Below, one piece after another: positions 1 to 7,286 of a stretch of 64,000 nt of DNA (positions are counted from its first letter, which is position 1; every line of letters begins with the position of its first letter). This stretch comes from Brachybacterium sp. EE-P12. GTDB lineage: Bacteria; Actinomycetota; Actinomycetes; Actinomycetales; Dermabacteraceae. The stretch covers positions 1-64,000 of the forward strand of contig NZ_QXCP01000003.1 in the NCBI RefSeq assembly GCF_003711805.1, in the 5' to 3' direction. The position numbers were made by a program, and so were the translations under genes. The notes below the pieces were generated by a model. The model ran no database searches and was not told the DNA's origin. It saw nothing but the letters and a program-made list of their open reading frames with translations.

Positions 1-68
1 CCGAGTACGGGGACGCCCCCTACGAGGGCCCGGACACGCCCCGCCTGGAGTGGCCGACCGCACGGTGA
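1..68 (+). CDS. C-terminal end of an unidentified protein (partial)
   Basis: The window opens inside a reading frame (first full codon at base 3) that ends at TGA 66-68. The readable tail is EYGDAPYEGPDTPRLEWPTAR. Codon third positions are nearly all G or C, as in the real genes here, and the frame ends 37 bases before the convergent phosphatase gene, which is a normal layout. Twenty-one residues are too few to identify a family. Confidence 0.35.
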   Translation, partial: EYGDAPYEGPDTPRLEWPTAR

Positions 69-105
69 GCAGCGGGCTGCCGGGCCCGGACGCGACGGCC
101 TCGGC

Positions 106-780
106 TCAGGCCTTCGCCTCGGCGTCGTCGTCGGCCGTGACGTCGTGCGCGGCGCCGCGCAGCAGGTGCTCCCCGCCGACGGGGCTGCTCACCCAGTCCT
201 CGAGGTGCCAGCCTGCTCCCGGGCCGCCGACCAGGGTGACGAGCCCCGTGTTGAACAGCGGTCGGTCGGACAGCGAGGCGGCGCCGAGCCCGGCGACGAC
301 CGAGGCGAACACGCGGATCGCGGCGCCGTGGCTGACCACGACCACGTTCGCGTCCTCGGCGTGCTGGGCCGCGATGCGGGCGAGCGCCGCGTTCCAGCGG
401 GCCCAGAACTCCTCGGCGCTCTCCCCGCCGGGCACGCCTGCATCCAGCTCGCCCGCGCTCCAGCGATGGTGCATGTCCTGATACGCCTCGACCGCCTCCG
501 CGTCCTGCCGGCCCTGCAGGTCGCCGGCGCGGATCTCCTCGATCCCCTCGGTCAGGCGTGGGCTGAGCCCGCGGGCGGCCGCGAGCGGGGCGGCGGTCTC
601 GTGGGTGCGCAGCAGGCGCGAGACGTGGATCCCGGCGATGTCCTCGCTCGCGAGCGCGGCCGGGACCGCGGCCGCCTGGGCGCGGCCCAGCGTGGTCAGG
701 CCCGGTCCGGGATAGGCGGCGTCGAGGACCCCCTCGACGTTGGAAGGCGTCTGACCATGGCGGAGGAGGAGAAGTCGCAT
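106..780 (-). CDS. Histidine phosphatase family protein (phosphoglycerate mutase-like)
   Basis: A 224-residue cytoplasmic protein of the histidine phosphatase superfamily, which removes phosphate through a phosphohistidine intermediate. The N-terminus MRLLLLRHGQT has the RHG signature with catalytic His8. The second core histidine is His151 in VVVVSHGAA, and the expected basic and acidic pocket residues are in SRLLRTHET (about 54-62) and the EEI segment (about 81-83). I chose ATG 780 because the RHG motif always sits within about ten residues of the start; a longer frame would add an unrelated Arg-rich leader. Length fits small phosphatases of the GpmB/CobC type. The substrate cannot be told: sugar phosphate, nucleotide or cobalamin-pathway enzymes share this fold. 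It is convergent with the partial gene at the window start and divergent from the dioxygenase-like gene. Confidence 0.88.
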   Translation of the reverse strand: MRLLLLRHGQTPSNVEGVLDAAYPGPGLTTLGRAQAAAVPAALASEDIAGIHVSRLLRTHETAAPLAAARGLSPRLTEGIEEIRAGDLQGRQDAEAVEAYQDMHHRWSAGELDAGVPGGESAEEFWARWNAALARIAAQHAEDANVVVVSHGAAIRVFASVVAGLGAASLSDRPLFNTGLVTLVGGPGAGWHLEDWVSSPVGGEHLLRGAAHDVTADDDAEAKA

Positions 781-1010
781 GCTCCGCACCGTACGAGATC
801 CGCCGGGACCGTGCACCACCGCTCAGCCGACGGCGGCGTGCGTCACACGTCCTCCCGAGCGATCCGTTCCGCCCGGCACCGACGAGAGCGACGGACGCGC
901 AGGTCAGCGAGGTGACGCCCCGACATCTCCCGGTGCAGTTCCCAGGGGGCTCCCGGCTGTCCTCCCGGAAGGTCACGGAAGGGTAACAGCAGCCCCACAG
1001 CCTGTGGTTC

Positions 1011-1046
1011 TACGTTTCCTGCTCCACCCCAGGAGACCGAGAGGAT
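1011..1046 (+). promoter_or_regulatory. Probable -10 box and ribosome binding site of the dioxygenase-like gene
   Basis: TACGTT at 1011-1016 fits the actinobacterial TANNNT -10 pattern, and a GAGAGGA Shine-Dalgarno stretch at about 1039-1045 sits 6 bases before ATG 1052. No convincing -35 box is visible 17 bases upstream. Confidence 0.35.
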
Positions 1047-1051
1047 CTGTC

Positions 1052-2194
1052 ATGGACACCACCGACCCCCGCCCCGTCGGCCGCCCCTATCCCGAGGCGC
1101 ACGAGCATGCCGGCGAGGCGCCCGCGCAGCCCGCGACCTTCGAGGGGCGTACGCTGCACCACCCGGCCGAGGACGTCGAGGACCAGGGCCTCGCCTTCGA
1201 CGTCGCCACCCTCGTCTCCCGCCGCGGCGCCCTCGGCGTGCTCGGTGCCGGGAGCGTCGCCGCCGTGCTCGCCGCCTGCAGCAGCGGCTCCGCGGGAACC
1301 TCCGGCACCACCGCGAGCGACGGGGGAGGGGCGAGCGACGGCGGCGGCACCGCCTCCGAGCTCACCGAGATGCCGGGCGAGACCGCCGGTCCCTACCCGG
1401 GCGACGGCTCCAACGGCGCCGACGTGCTCGAGACCAGCGGTGTGGAGCGCTCCGACATCCGCGCCTCCATCGACGCAGGCACCACCGCCGAGGGCGTGCC
1501 CCTCGACATCACCATGAACATCATCGACATGGCCGGCGGCGACGTGCCGATGGAGGGCGCGGCCGTGTACCTGTGGCAGTGCGATGCCGCCGGCCGGTAC
1601 TCGATGTACTCCGAGGGCGTGGAGGAGGAGACCTTCCTGCGCGGTGTGCAGATCACCGACGCGCAGGGCAAGGTCACCTTCACCTCGATCTTCCCCGGCT
1701 GCTACGCCGGCCGCTGGCCGCACCTGCACTTCGAGGTGTTCCCCGACGCGGAGTCCATCGTCGACGCGGGCAACGCGATCCTCACCTCGCAGATCGCGAT
1801 GCCCGAGGCAGAGGCGAACGACGTCTACGAGCAGGGCGAGTACGACGGCAGCGCCGAGAACCTCTCCCAGATCACCCTCGAGACCGACAACGTCTTCTCC
1901 GACGGCTACGACCAGCAGCTCGCGAGCCTCTCCGGCGATCTCGATTCCGGCTACGCCTTCTCGATCGACGTCCCGATCGACACCACCACCGAACCCGAGG
2001 CCGGCGGCATGGGCGGCGACATGGGCGGCGGCGAGCCCCCGTCGGACGGCGAGGGCGGCCCCGGCGGTGAGGGCGGCCCCGGCGGCGAGGGCGGCCCCGG
2101 CGGTGAGGGCGGCACTCCGCCCGAGGGGGCGCCCGGCGAGGGCGGGCCGGCCGATGCGCCGTCCGACGGCGGCGGGGACACCGAGCAGAGCTGA
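1052..2194 (+). CDS. Secreted intradiol ring-cleavage dioxygenase-like lipoprotein
   Basis: A 380-residue protein related to intradiol dioxygenases (protocatechuate 3,4-dioxygenase beta fold). Residues 1-50 are a hydrophilic leader. They are followed by SRRGALGVLGAGSVAAVLAAC, a twin-arginine-like export signal ending in lipobox Cys76, so the mature protein should be a lipid-anchored extracytoplasmic protein. A Ser/Gly linker leads into the dioxygenase domain (about 105-330). The four iron ligands are all present: Tyr183 (AAGRY), Tyr218 (GCY), His224 and His226 (RWPHLHFEVF). The C-terminus is a low-complexity tail built on EGGPGG repeats. Such extracellular homologues are common in actinobacteria and fungi, but their substrates are mostly unknown. 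No catechol-pathway genes are nearby, so this is likely a stand-alone secreted oxidase. ATG 1052 was chosen for its ribosome binding site; the open frame extends further upstream without one. Confidence 0.85.
   Translation: MDTTDPRPVGRPYPEAHEHAGEAPAQPATFEGRTLHHPAEDVEDQGLAFDVATLVSRRGALGVLGAGSVAAVLAACSSGSAGTSGTTASDGGGASDGGGTASELTEMPGETAGPYPGDGSNGADVLETSGVERSDIRASIDAGTTAEGVPLDITMNIIDMAGGDVPMEGAAVYLWQCDAAGRYSMYSEGVEEETFLRGVQITDAQGKVTFTSIFPGCYAGRWPHLHFEVFPDAESIVDAGNAILTSQIAMPEAEANDVYEQGEYDGSAENLSQITLETDNVFSDGYDQQLASLSGDLDSGYAFSIDVPIDTTTEPEAGGMGGDMGGGEPPSDGEGGPGGEGGPGGEGGPGGEGGTPPEGAPGEGGPADAPSDGGGDTEQS
2051..2113 (+). repeat. 18-bp tandem repeat, 3.5 copies, encoding EGGPGG
   Basis: The unit GAGGGCGGCCCCGGCGGT starts at 2051, 2069 and 2087, with a half copy at 2105. 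Copies differ only at the last base. It encodes the hexapeptide EGGPGG inside the C-terminal tail of the dioxygenase-like lipoprotein. Near-identity at silent positions suggests recent slippage expansion. Confidence 0.9.
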
Positions 2195-2202
2195 GGCGGG
2201 AC

Positions 2203-2277
2203 CTGCAGAAAGGGGCGTCCAGCGGCACGTGCTGGAGCTGAGCGTCCCGCCGGGCCGCCTGGCGCCCCTTTCTGCAG
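2203..2277. terminator. Long inverted repeat between convergent genes, probable two-way terminator
   Basis: CTGCAGAAAGGGGCG (2203-2217) is exactly the reverse complement of 2263-2277, giving a perfect 15-bp stem around a 45-base loop. Inside the loop a second small inverted repeat, TCCAGC (2218-2223) and GCTGGA (2231-2236), stacks directly on the first stem. It fills the gap between the dioxygenase-like gene (stop 2194) and the convergent DUF3592 gene (stop 2314). Run A3/T3 at the inner stem is short, so it is not a textbook U-tract terminator. Confidence 0.55.
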
Positions 2278-2313
2278 ACGGCGGGCGGCGGTGCGCCCGC
2301 CCCCGCCGCCCGC

Positions 2314-2772
2314 TCAGACCAGCACGGCGAGGAACAGCGCCGGGCCGAGGATGAACCCGCCGGTGACCAGCACGCCCACCACCGCGACGACCACCTTGAT
2401 CAGCGGACCCGTCCGGGAGACGCGCTCGCCGTTCTCCGGGGCGACGAACACCTCCGGCTGGTCGGGATCGAAGATCACCGGCACGGTCATCCCGCTGCGG
2501 TCCACCCTCCCGGTGTCGTTCAACGACGGGATCCCGCGCACGGTCCGCCCGTCGGCGACGAACTCGATCGTCTCCACGAGCCGGGAGGAGCGGTTCTCCC
2601 CCGTGCCGCTGTGGTGGAGCTTCGAGGAGATCACCCGTCCCTCGGTGCGCCGGCCGCGGGCCTCGAGCTGGGCGCCGCGGCGCATCTCGCGCAGGCCCAC
2701 GATTCCCAGCACCACCATCACGAGCATGAGGAACGCCGGCACCAGCACCTTCATCAACATCCCGGATCCCAT
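2314..2772 (-). CDS. DUF3592-like membrane protein
   Basis: A 152-residue protein with a hydrophobic N-terminal helix (about 5-27), a soluble middle of about 90 residues (RTEGRVISSKLHHSG..., FDPDQPEVFVAPENGE) and a C-terminal helix (about 122-150). This two-helix plan with a beta-rich middle ending in a D-P-x-x-P-E segment is that of DUF3592 proteins, whose role is unknown. The start ATG at 2772 is preferred over the in-frame GTG at 2778 because GAGGGG lies about 7 bases ahead of it. The gene stands alone, divergent from dhaK. No catalytic residues can be pointed out. Confidence 0.72.
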   Translation of the reverse strand: MGSGMLMKVLVPAFLMLVMVVLGIVGLREMRRGAQLEARGRRTEGRVISSKLHHSGTGENRSSRLVETIEFVADGRTVRGIPSLNDTGRVDRSGMTVPVIFDPDQPEVFVAPENGERVSRTGPLIKVVVAVVGVLVTGGFILGPALFLAVLV

Positions 2773-2863
2773 GACCACCCCTCGTCCCGGTCGCCGGCCC
2801 CCGCCGACGACCTCCCGTCGCGGCCGAGCCTATCGGCCTCGGCCCGATCGAGACGGTGCGGGT

Positions 2864-2899
2864 TAGGGTCGAGGCGGAGCATCCGCCCGTCGGAAGGAC
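2864..2899 (+). promoter_or_regulatory. Probable -10 box and ribosome binding site of dhaK
   Basis: TAGGGT at 2864-2869 matches the TANNNT -10 pattern, and GGAAGGA (about 2892-2898) is a clear Shine-Dalgarno sequence ahead of ATG 2904. Confidence 0.4.
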
Positions 2900-2903
2900 C
2901 GCC

Positions 2904-3902
2904 ATGCGGCGCAGCATCGTCAACGACCCCGACCAGCTGGTCCCCGAGGCGCTCGAGGGCTTCGTCCTCAGCCATCCGGGCCGGCTCGCCCTGGACGCCG
3001 AGCACCGCTTCGTGCGCCGGGCCGAACCCGCGAGGGACAAGGTGGGCCTGGTCTCCGGCGGCGGCTCCGGCCATGAGCCGCTGCACGCCGGCTTCGTCGG
3101 GCCCGGGATGCTCGACGTCGCGGTCGCCGGGGCCGTCTTCGCCAGCCCCACCGCGCTGCAGGTCCTCGAGGCGACGAAGGCCGCGGATTCCGGCCGCGGC
3201 GTGGTCCAGATCGTCAAGAACTACACCGGCGACGTGCTGAACTTCCGCATCGCCGGGGAGATCAGCGGCGACGACGAGGTGGAGACCGAGATCGTGCTGG
3301 TCGACGACGACCTCGCCACCGACACGGCCGACGGCGGCGGGCCGGGCCGTCGCGGCACCGCCGCCACCGTGATCGTCGAGAAGATCTGCGGGGCCGCGGC
3401 CGAGGAGGGCCAGGACCTCGCCGCGGTCGCGGACCTCGGCCGACGCGTCGCCGCCTCCGCCCGCACCATGAGCCTGGCGCTGGCCGCCGGCACCCACCCC
3501 GGCGACGAGGAGCCCCAGTTCAGCCTCGGCGACGACGAGGTCGAGCTCGGCGTGGGCATCCACGGGGAGCGCGCCGCCCGCCGCGTCCCCTTCACCACCG
3601 CCGACGGCCTCACCGACCTGCTGCTGGACCCGCTGCTGGAGGAGCTGGACCTCTCCCGCGGCGACGAGCTGCTCGCGATCGTCAACGGCCTGGGCGGCAC
3701 CTACCCGCTCGAGCTGAACCTCGTCGCCCGCCGCCTCCACCGCCGACTGGCCGACGCGGGCATGAGCGTCGGCCGCAGCCTCGTCGGCTCCTACGTGACC
3801 AGCCTGGACATGCACGGCGTCTCGCTCACGCTGATGCCGCTGGACGCGGAACTGACCCGCCTGTGGGACGCCCCCGTCGCCACCCCTGCCCTTTCCTGGT
3901 GA
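2904..3902 (+). CDS. dhaK: Dihydroxyacetone kinase subunit DhaK
   Basis: A 332-residue substrate-binding subunit of dihydroxyacetone kinase. It binds dihydroxyacetone covalently through a hemiaminal bond to a histidine, here His220 in GVGIHGE. The other signature motifs are GGGSGHEP (52-59), which lines the substrate pocket, and KNYTGDVLNF (105-114). Length matches single-subunit DhaK proteins. Start ATG 2904 follows a GGAAGGA site, and an upstream in-frame ATG has none. Eleven bases separate it from dhaL, so the pair is one operon for phosphorylating dihydroxyacetone to the glycolytic intermediate. The phosphate donor protein DhaM (PTS-linked) is not in this window, so the donor is open: a distant DhaM or ATP. 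Some actinobacterial DhaK-like proteins act on four-carbon keto sugars instead. Confidence 0.95.
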   Translation: MRRSIVNDPDQLVPEALEGFVLSHPGRLALDAEHRFVRRAEPARDKVGLVSGGGSGHEPLHAGFVGPGMLDVAVAGAVFASPTALQVLEATKAADSGRGVVQIVKNYTGDVLNFRIAGEISGDDEVETEIVLVDDDLATDTADGGGPGRRGTAATVIVEKICGAAAEEGQDLAAVADLGRRVAASARTMSLALAAGTHPGDEEPQFSLGDDEVELGVGIHGERAARRVPFTTADGLTDLLLDPLLEELDLSRGDELLAIVNGLGGTYPLELNLVARRLHRRLADAGMSVGRSLVGSYVTSLDMHGVSLTLMPLDAELTRLWDAPVATPALSW

Positions 3903-3913
3903 GGAGACCCGAG

Positions 3914-4600
3914 ATGACGCGCAGCCCCAGCACCGACACCACCCTTCCCGACGACCTCGGCCCGGCATTCGTCACCGCCCTGCAGGGCGCGCTCGAGGAC
4001 GCCGCCCCCGCCCTCGGCGACCTCGACCGCCGCGCCGGGGACGGTGACTTCGGCGACAACGTCCGCACCGCCATGAAGAACCTCGCTCGCGAGCTCGAGA
4101 GCGCCGAGCCCGAGGACTACCGCGGCTGGGTCACCGCGATGTCCCGCGCCTGGCTGGGCGTGGGTGGCACCTCCGGGCCCCTGTTCGGCATGTTCTACCG
4201 CGACCTCGCCAAGGCCGCCGGCGACGGCGAGGCCCCGGACCTCGGCGCGCTCGCCGAGGCGCTCGAGGCCGGGCAGGCCGTGATCCAGAAGTACGGCGAG
4301 GCCGAGGTGGGGGACCGCACCATGGTCGACGCGCTCGCCCCGGCCGTCGTCGCGCTGCGCGAGGCGGCGCAGGCCGGGAAGGCCCCGGCCGAGGCGCTCG
4401 CCGCCGCGGAGCAGGCCGCGATCGAGGCCGCCCGTGGCACCGCCGAGCTCACCGCCCGTCGCGGCCGCGCCAGCTACGTCGGCGAGACCGCCAAGGGCGT
4501 CATGGACCCCGGCGCCTGCGCGATGGGGCTGGTCGTCGGCGCGCTGCGCGTCGCGGTCGAGGCCGACGGGGGAGAGGTCGCGGCCGACTGGATCGAGTGA
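3914..4600 (+). CDS. dhaL: Dihydroxyacetone kinase subunit DhaL
   Basis: A 228-residue all-helical nucleotide-binding subunit that pairs with DhaK. The acidic Mg-nucleotide motif is DGDFGDN (43-49), slightly different from the common DGDHGxN, and GGTSGPLFG (84-92) is the conserved glycine-rich loop. The late GRASYVGETAKGVMDPGA segment (about 192-209) is also typical. GAGGAGACCCGAG before ATG 3914 gives a good ribosome binding site. A hairpin follows at 4611-4630. In PTS-type systems DhaL holds ADP permanently and is re-phosphorylated by DhaM; in ATP-dependent kinases the same domain is the ATP site. The sequence alone does not settle which applies here. Confidence 0.94.
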   Translation: MTRSPSTDTTLPDDLGPAFVTALQGALEDAAPALGDLDRRAGDGDFGDNVRTAMKNLARELESAEPEDYRGWVTAMSRAWLGVGGTSGPLFGMFYRDLAKAAGDGEAPDLGALAEALEAGQAVIQKYGEAEVGDRTMVDALAPAVVALREAAQAGKAPAEALAAAEQAAIEAARGTAELTARRGRASYVGETAKGVMDPGACAMGLVVGALRVAVEADGGEVAADWIE

Positions 4601-4610
4601 GCCCGGCGAG

Positions 4611-4630
4611 CGGCTCGAGTCGTCGAGCCG
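4611..4630 (+). terminator. Hairpin after dhaL
   Basis: CGGCTCGA (4611-4618) pairs perfectly with TCGAGCCG (4623-4630) around a 4-base loop, 10 bases after the dhaL stop. There is no T-run, as is usual for terminators in very GC-rich genomes. Confidence 0.5.
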
Positions 4631-4709
4631 TCGAGTTCTGAGGTCGGAGCGGAGCCGCCCTCGGACGTTCCCGACGTGAAGCGTCCACCCGCTGATAGGT
4701 TCGCTGATC

Positions 4710-5540
4710 GTGTCCGACCTCGCCGCGCTGCTCCCCGACCTCAGCACCTCCTCCTGGCTGCTGGTGGTGCTGGGAGCGCTGATCGTCGGCTTCTCCAAGA
4801 CCGCGCTGCCCGGCGCCGGGACCCTCGCCGCGGGCGCGTTCGCGCTGGCCATGCCCGCGAAGGAGTCCACCGCCGCGCTCCTGCTGCTGCTCATCCTCGG
4901 CGACATGACCGCGCTGTGGGTCTACCGGCGCGAGCCCGACTGGCGCACCCTGGTGCGCCTGCTGCCCAGCGCCATGGTCGGCGTGCTCCTCGGGGTGTTC
5001 TTCTTCGCCGCGGTCGACGACACCACCGTGCGCGTCACGATCGGCGTGATCCTGCTGGTGCTCGTCGCGCTGACCGTCGCGCGCCGGCTCCGCGCCCAGC
5101 GCCGCACCGCCGCGGAGGCCGCAGCGCCGGGCGGCGGCACCGATGCCCGCGACGGCGGGGAGGGCGGCAGCCGCAGGGGCGCCGCCGCGACCGCGCAGGG
5201 CGTCGGCTACGGGCTGCTCGGCGGCTTCACGACCATGGTCGCCAATGCCGCGGGGCCCGTGATGTCGCTGTACCTGCTGATGATGCGCATGCCGGTGATG
5301 ACCTTCCTGGGCACCTCCGCGTGGTTCTTCGCGGTGATCAACCTGTTCAAGCTGCCCTTCTCCGCAGGGCTCGGCCTGTTCACGCGCGAGACCCTCGCGA
5401 TGGACGCGCTGCTCGTGCCCGTCGTGCTCCTGGCCGCCTTCGCGGGCGCGAAGGTCGCCCGACGCATCCCGCAGTCCGTCTTCGACAAGCTCGTCCTCGC
5501 CCTGACCGTCCTCGCCGCGATCGGCTTGCTCATCCCCTGA
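4710..5540 (+). CDS. TauE/SafE family transporter (sulfite/anion exporter-like)
   Basis: A 276-residue membrane protein of the TauE/SafE family, thought to move sulfite, sulfoacetate or related anions out of the cell. Two homologous halves of about four helices each are visible, with the family's early motif VGFSKTALPGAGTLA (about 26-40) and its second-half counterpart GGFTTMVANAAGPVMSLYLL (about 171-190). They are separated by a charged Gly/Arg linker (about 132-160). Start is GTG 4710. A TAGGTT -10 box at 4696-4701 lies only 8 bases ahead, so the message is probably leaderless or nearly so. The gene is convergent with the WYL regulator. Substrate is not evident from context. Confidence 0.85.
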   Translation: MSDLAALLPDLSTSSWLLVVLGALIVGFSKTALPGAGTLAAGAFALAMPAKESTAALLLLLILGDMTALWVYRREPDWRTLVRLLPSAMVGVLLGVFFFAAVDDTTVRVTIGVILLVLVALTVARRLRAQRRTAAEAAAPGGGTDARDGGEGGSRRGAAATAQGVGYGLLGGFTTMVANAAGPVMSLYLLMMRMPVMTFLGTSAWFFAVINLFKLPFSAGLGLFTRETLAMDALLVPVVLLAAFAGAKVARRIPQSVFDKLVLALTVLAAIGLLIP

Positions 5541-5549
5541 TCGCGTGCC

Positions 5550-6503
5550 TCAGCCCGCCCGGCGCACCCCCGCGGCCCACCGCCCGAGCGCCTCGATCTC
5601 CTCGAGCAGCTCGGGCGGGTCGATGACCTCCACGGGCAGGCCCATCCCGGCCAGGTGCACGGCCACCCAGCGCAGCTGATCGGCGCCGGCGCGCAGCACG
5701 CAGGCCTCCTCCCCGTCGGCCTCGAGCGTCCCCGTGCGGGCCGAGATCATGGGGGCGACCTGCGCGTACGGCGCCAGGATCCGCACCGTGCAGGCGGCCC
5801 GATAGCCGGCCACCGTGATCGACTCCCGCACGGCGTGCTCGATGTCCGGGGTCTCCCGTGCGGCGAAGGTGAAGGTCGAGGGGTGCACCGCGTGCATGCG
5901 GTCCAGGCGGAAGGTGCGCCAGTCCTCGCGGTCCAGGTCCCAGGCGAACAGATACCAGCGCCCCTCGACGGACAGCACCCGGTAGGGCTCGATCCGACGC
6001 TCGAACCGCTCCCCGTCGGCCCGCTCGTAGTCCAGGCGCACCCGCACCCCGTCCCGCACCGCGGTCGCCAGCGCCATGAGCACCTCGGAGCGGGTCCCGG
6101 GCCCGTCGCGCGAGATCACCCCCATCGCGGCGGAGACCGCGCCGACCTCGGCGCGCACGCTCGCGGGCAGGATCCTGTCCAGCGCCGCGAGGGCCCGCAG
6201 CGCCTCCTCGTCCAGACCCTCGAGCCCGGAGGCGGCCGCGAGACGGAGCCCGACGGCGACCGCCGCCGCCTCCGTCGAGCTCAGCAGCAGCGGCGGCAGG
6301 GCGCGTCCCGCGCCGAGCTGGTAGCCGCCGCCGTGCCCGGCCGAGGTGAGCACCGGATAGCCCATCTGCCGCAGCCTGTCCACGTCCCGCCGCACGGTCC
6401 GCGTCGTCACGCCCATCTCGTGCGCGAGCTCCGGACCGGTCCACACCGTCCGCGCCTGCAGCAGCGCCAGCAGCCGCAGCGCCCTCGAGGTCACATCGCT
6501 CAT
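5550..6503 (-). CDS. WYL-domain transcriptional regulator (YafY type)
   Basis: A 317-residue regulator. Residues 1-60 form a winged helix-turn-helix of the HTH_11 type (LARTVWTGPELAHEMGVTTRTVRRDVDRLRQ region). The WYL sensor domain follows (about 138-210), with the name-giving residues at 183-185 in GRWYLFAWD, and then a WCX-type C-terminal extension. WYL domains bind small ligands or nucleic acids. Start ATG 6503 opens the HTH directly; the open frame continues far upstream but runs antisense to two real genes. It is divergent from a DinB-fold gene, and the intergene holds a clean palindrome (6544-6560) whose core recurs upstream of the second DinB gene, suggesting that this regulator controls both. 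Confidence 0.92.
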   Translation of the reverse strand: MSDVTSRALRLLALLQARTVWTGPELAHEMGVTTRTVRRDVDRLRQMGYPVLTSAGHGGGYQLGAGRALPPLLLSSTEAAAVAVGLRLAAASGLEGLDEEALRALAALDRILPASVRAEVGAVSAAMGVISRDGPGTRSEVLMALATAVRDGVRVRLDYERADGERFERRIEPYRVLSVEGRWYLFAWDLDREDWRTFRLDRMHAVHPSTFTFAARETPDIEHAVRESITVAGYRAACTVRILAPYAQVAPMISARTGTLEADGEEACVLRAGADQLRWVAVHLAGMGLPVEVIDPPELLEEIEALGRWAAGVRRAG

Positions 6504-6543
6504 GGGGCCTCCTCCCCGTCGGCCTCCAGTGTGCCCTCCTTCG

Positions 6544-6560
6544 AGGACAGGAACTGTCCT
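6544..6560. promoter_or_regulatory. Palindromic operator, likely site of the WYL regulator
   Basis: AGGACAG (6544-6550) and CTGTCCT (6554-6560) are perfect inverted arms with a 3-base spacer, placed in the gap between the WYL gene and the divergent DinB gene. The core GGACAG-N3-CTGTCC recurs at 8989-9009. Confidence 0.6.
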
Positions 6561-6650
6561 CCCACGGGTCGAAGGTGGTGCTGTTCCTGCGGGAGCGGTC
6601 GCATCCTTCGCGACCCGGACCGCCCCACCGCCCTCACCGAGGAGAGCCCC

Positions 6651-7226
6651 ATGCCGTTCCTGACCGCTGAGACCACCGACGAGCGCGACAGCCTCGCCAC
6701 CTTCTCCCAGCAGCAGATCGACCAGGTCGCCACCGCCCTCCACGGCCTGGACCGCGAGCAGCTCGCCCAGGCCCCGAGCGCCTCCGCGATGAGCCTCGGC
6801 GCGCTCGCTCGGCACGTGCTGCTCATCGCGAGCGGCGCGGAGCAGGCCATCAACGCCGCCCCAGACGCTCCTGCCCCGCCGGACCGCAGCGAGGACCAGC
6901 TCATGGCCGAGGGCACGATCGCCCCGGAGGCCCTGCGCGCCGAGGACACCGCGGAGATGCTCATCGCGCAGCTGCACCGGGCGGGGGAGCAGCTCGCCGC
7001 CGCGATCCGCGCGGCCGACCTCGATGCCCTCGCCCCCGTGCCCGACCAGCCCTGGTTCGAGGGCCGCACCCGCTGGACCCTGCGCTGGTACGCGCTGCAC
7101 CAGATCGAGGAGCATGCGCGTCACGCAGGCCATGCCGACATCCTTCGCGAGAGCATCGACGGGAAGGGCGCCTACGAGCTGAACGCCCTCGCCGCCGGCC
7201 AGGAGTGGCCGCCCGAGGGCTGGTGA
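6651..7226 (+). CDS. DinB-fold protein of the DUF664 type
   Basis: A 191-residue four-helix-bundle protein of the DinB/YfiT superfamily. The C-terminal signature HQIEEHARHAGHADILRE (about 150-167) is that of DUF664, and with His55 (ALARHVLL) it supplies the usual metal-binding histidines. Members include thiol-dependent transferases (bacillithiol or mycothiol S-transferases) and uncharacterised proteins; in an actinobacterium a mycothiol-linked role is plausible but not shown. Start ATG 6651 follows GAGGAGAG. The divergent WYL regulator and the shared palindrome suggest direct control. Confidence 0.85.
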   Translation: MPFLTAETTDERDSLATFSQQQIDQVATALHGLDREQLAQAPSASAMSLGALARHVLLIASGAEQAINAAPDAPAPPDRSEDQLMAEGTIAPEALRAEDTAEMLIAQLHRAGEQLAAAIRAADLDALAPVPDQPWFEGRTRWTLRWYALHQIEEHARHAGHADILRESIDGKGAYELNALAAGQEWPPEGW

Positions 7227-7274
7227 GCCGGTGACCGTGCGCCCGCCTCGCGGGCGACGCGGAGGAGGCGTGGC

Positions 7275-7280
7275 TACGAT
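7275..7280 (+). promoter_or_regulatory. -10 box of a leaderless transcript (ABC1 kinase gene)
   Basis: TACGAT at 7275-7280 ends 6 bases before ATG 7287, so transcription should start at or next to the start codon. No Shine-Dalgarno sequence fits in between. Confidence 0.5.
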
Positions 7281-7286
7281 GCGACC

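Noticed and set aside
2051-2113. Possible CRISPR-like or minisatellite array
   Set aside because: The 18-bp units are contiguous with no spacers, in frame, and encode a hexapeptide repeat of the lipoprotein tail.
1010-3217. A 735-codon open frame on the minus strand opposite the dioxygenase-like and dhaK genes
   Set aside because: Composition is Arg/Gly/Ala-rich without recognisable domains, and it overlaps genes with clear family motifs on the other strand or in another frame.
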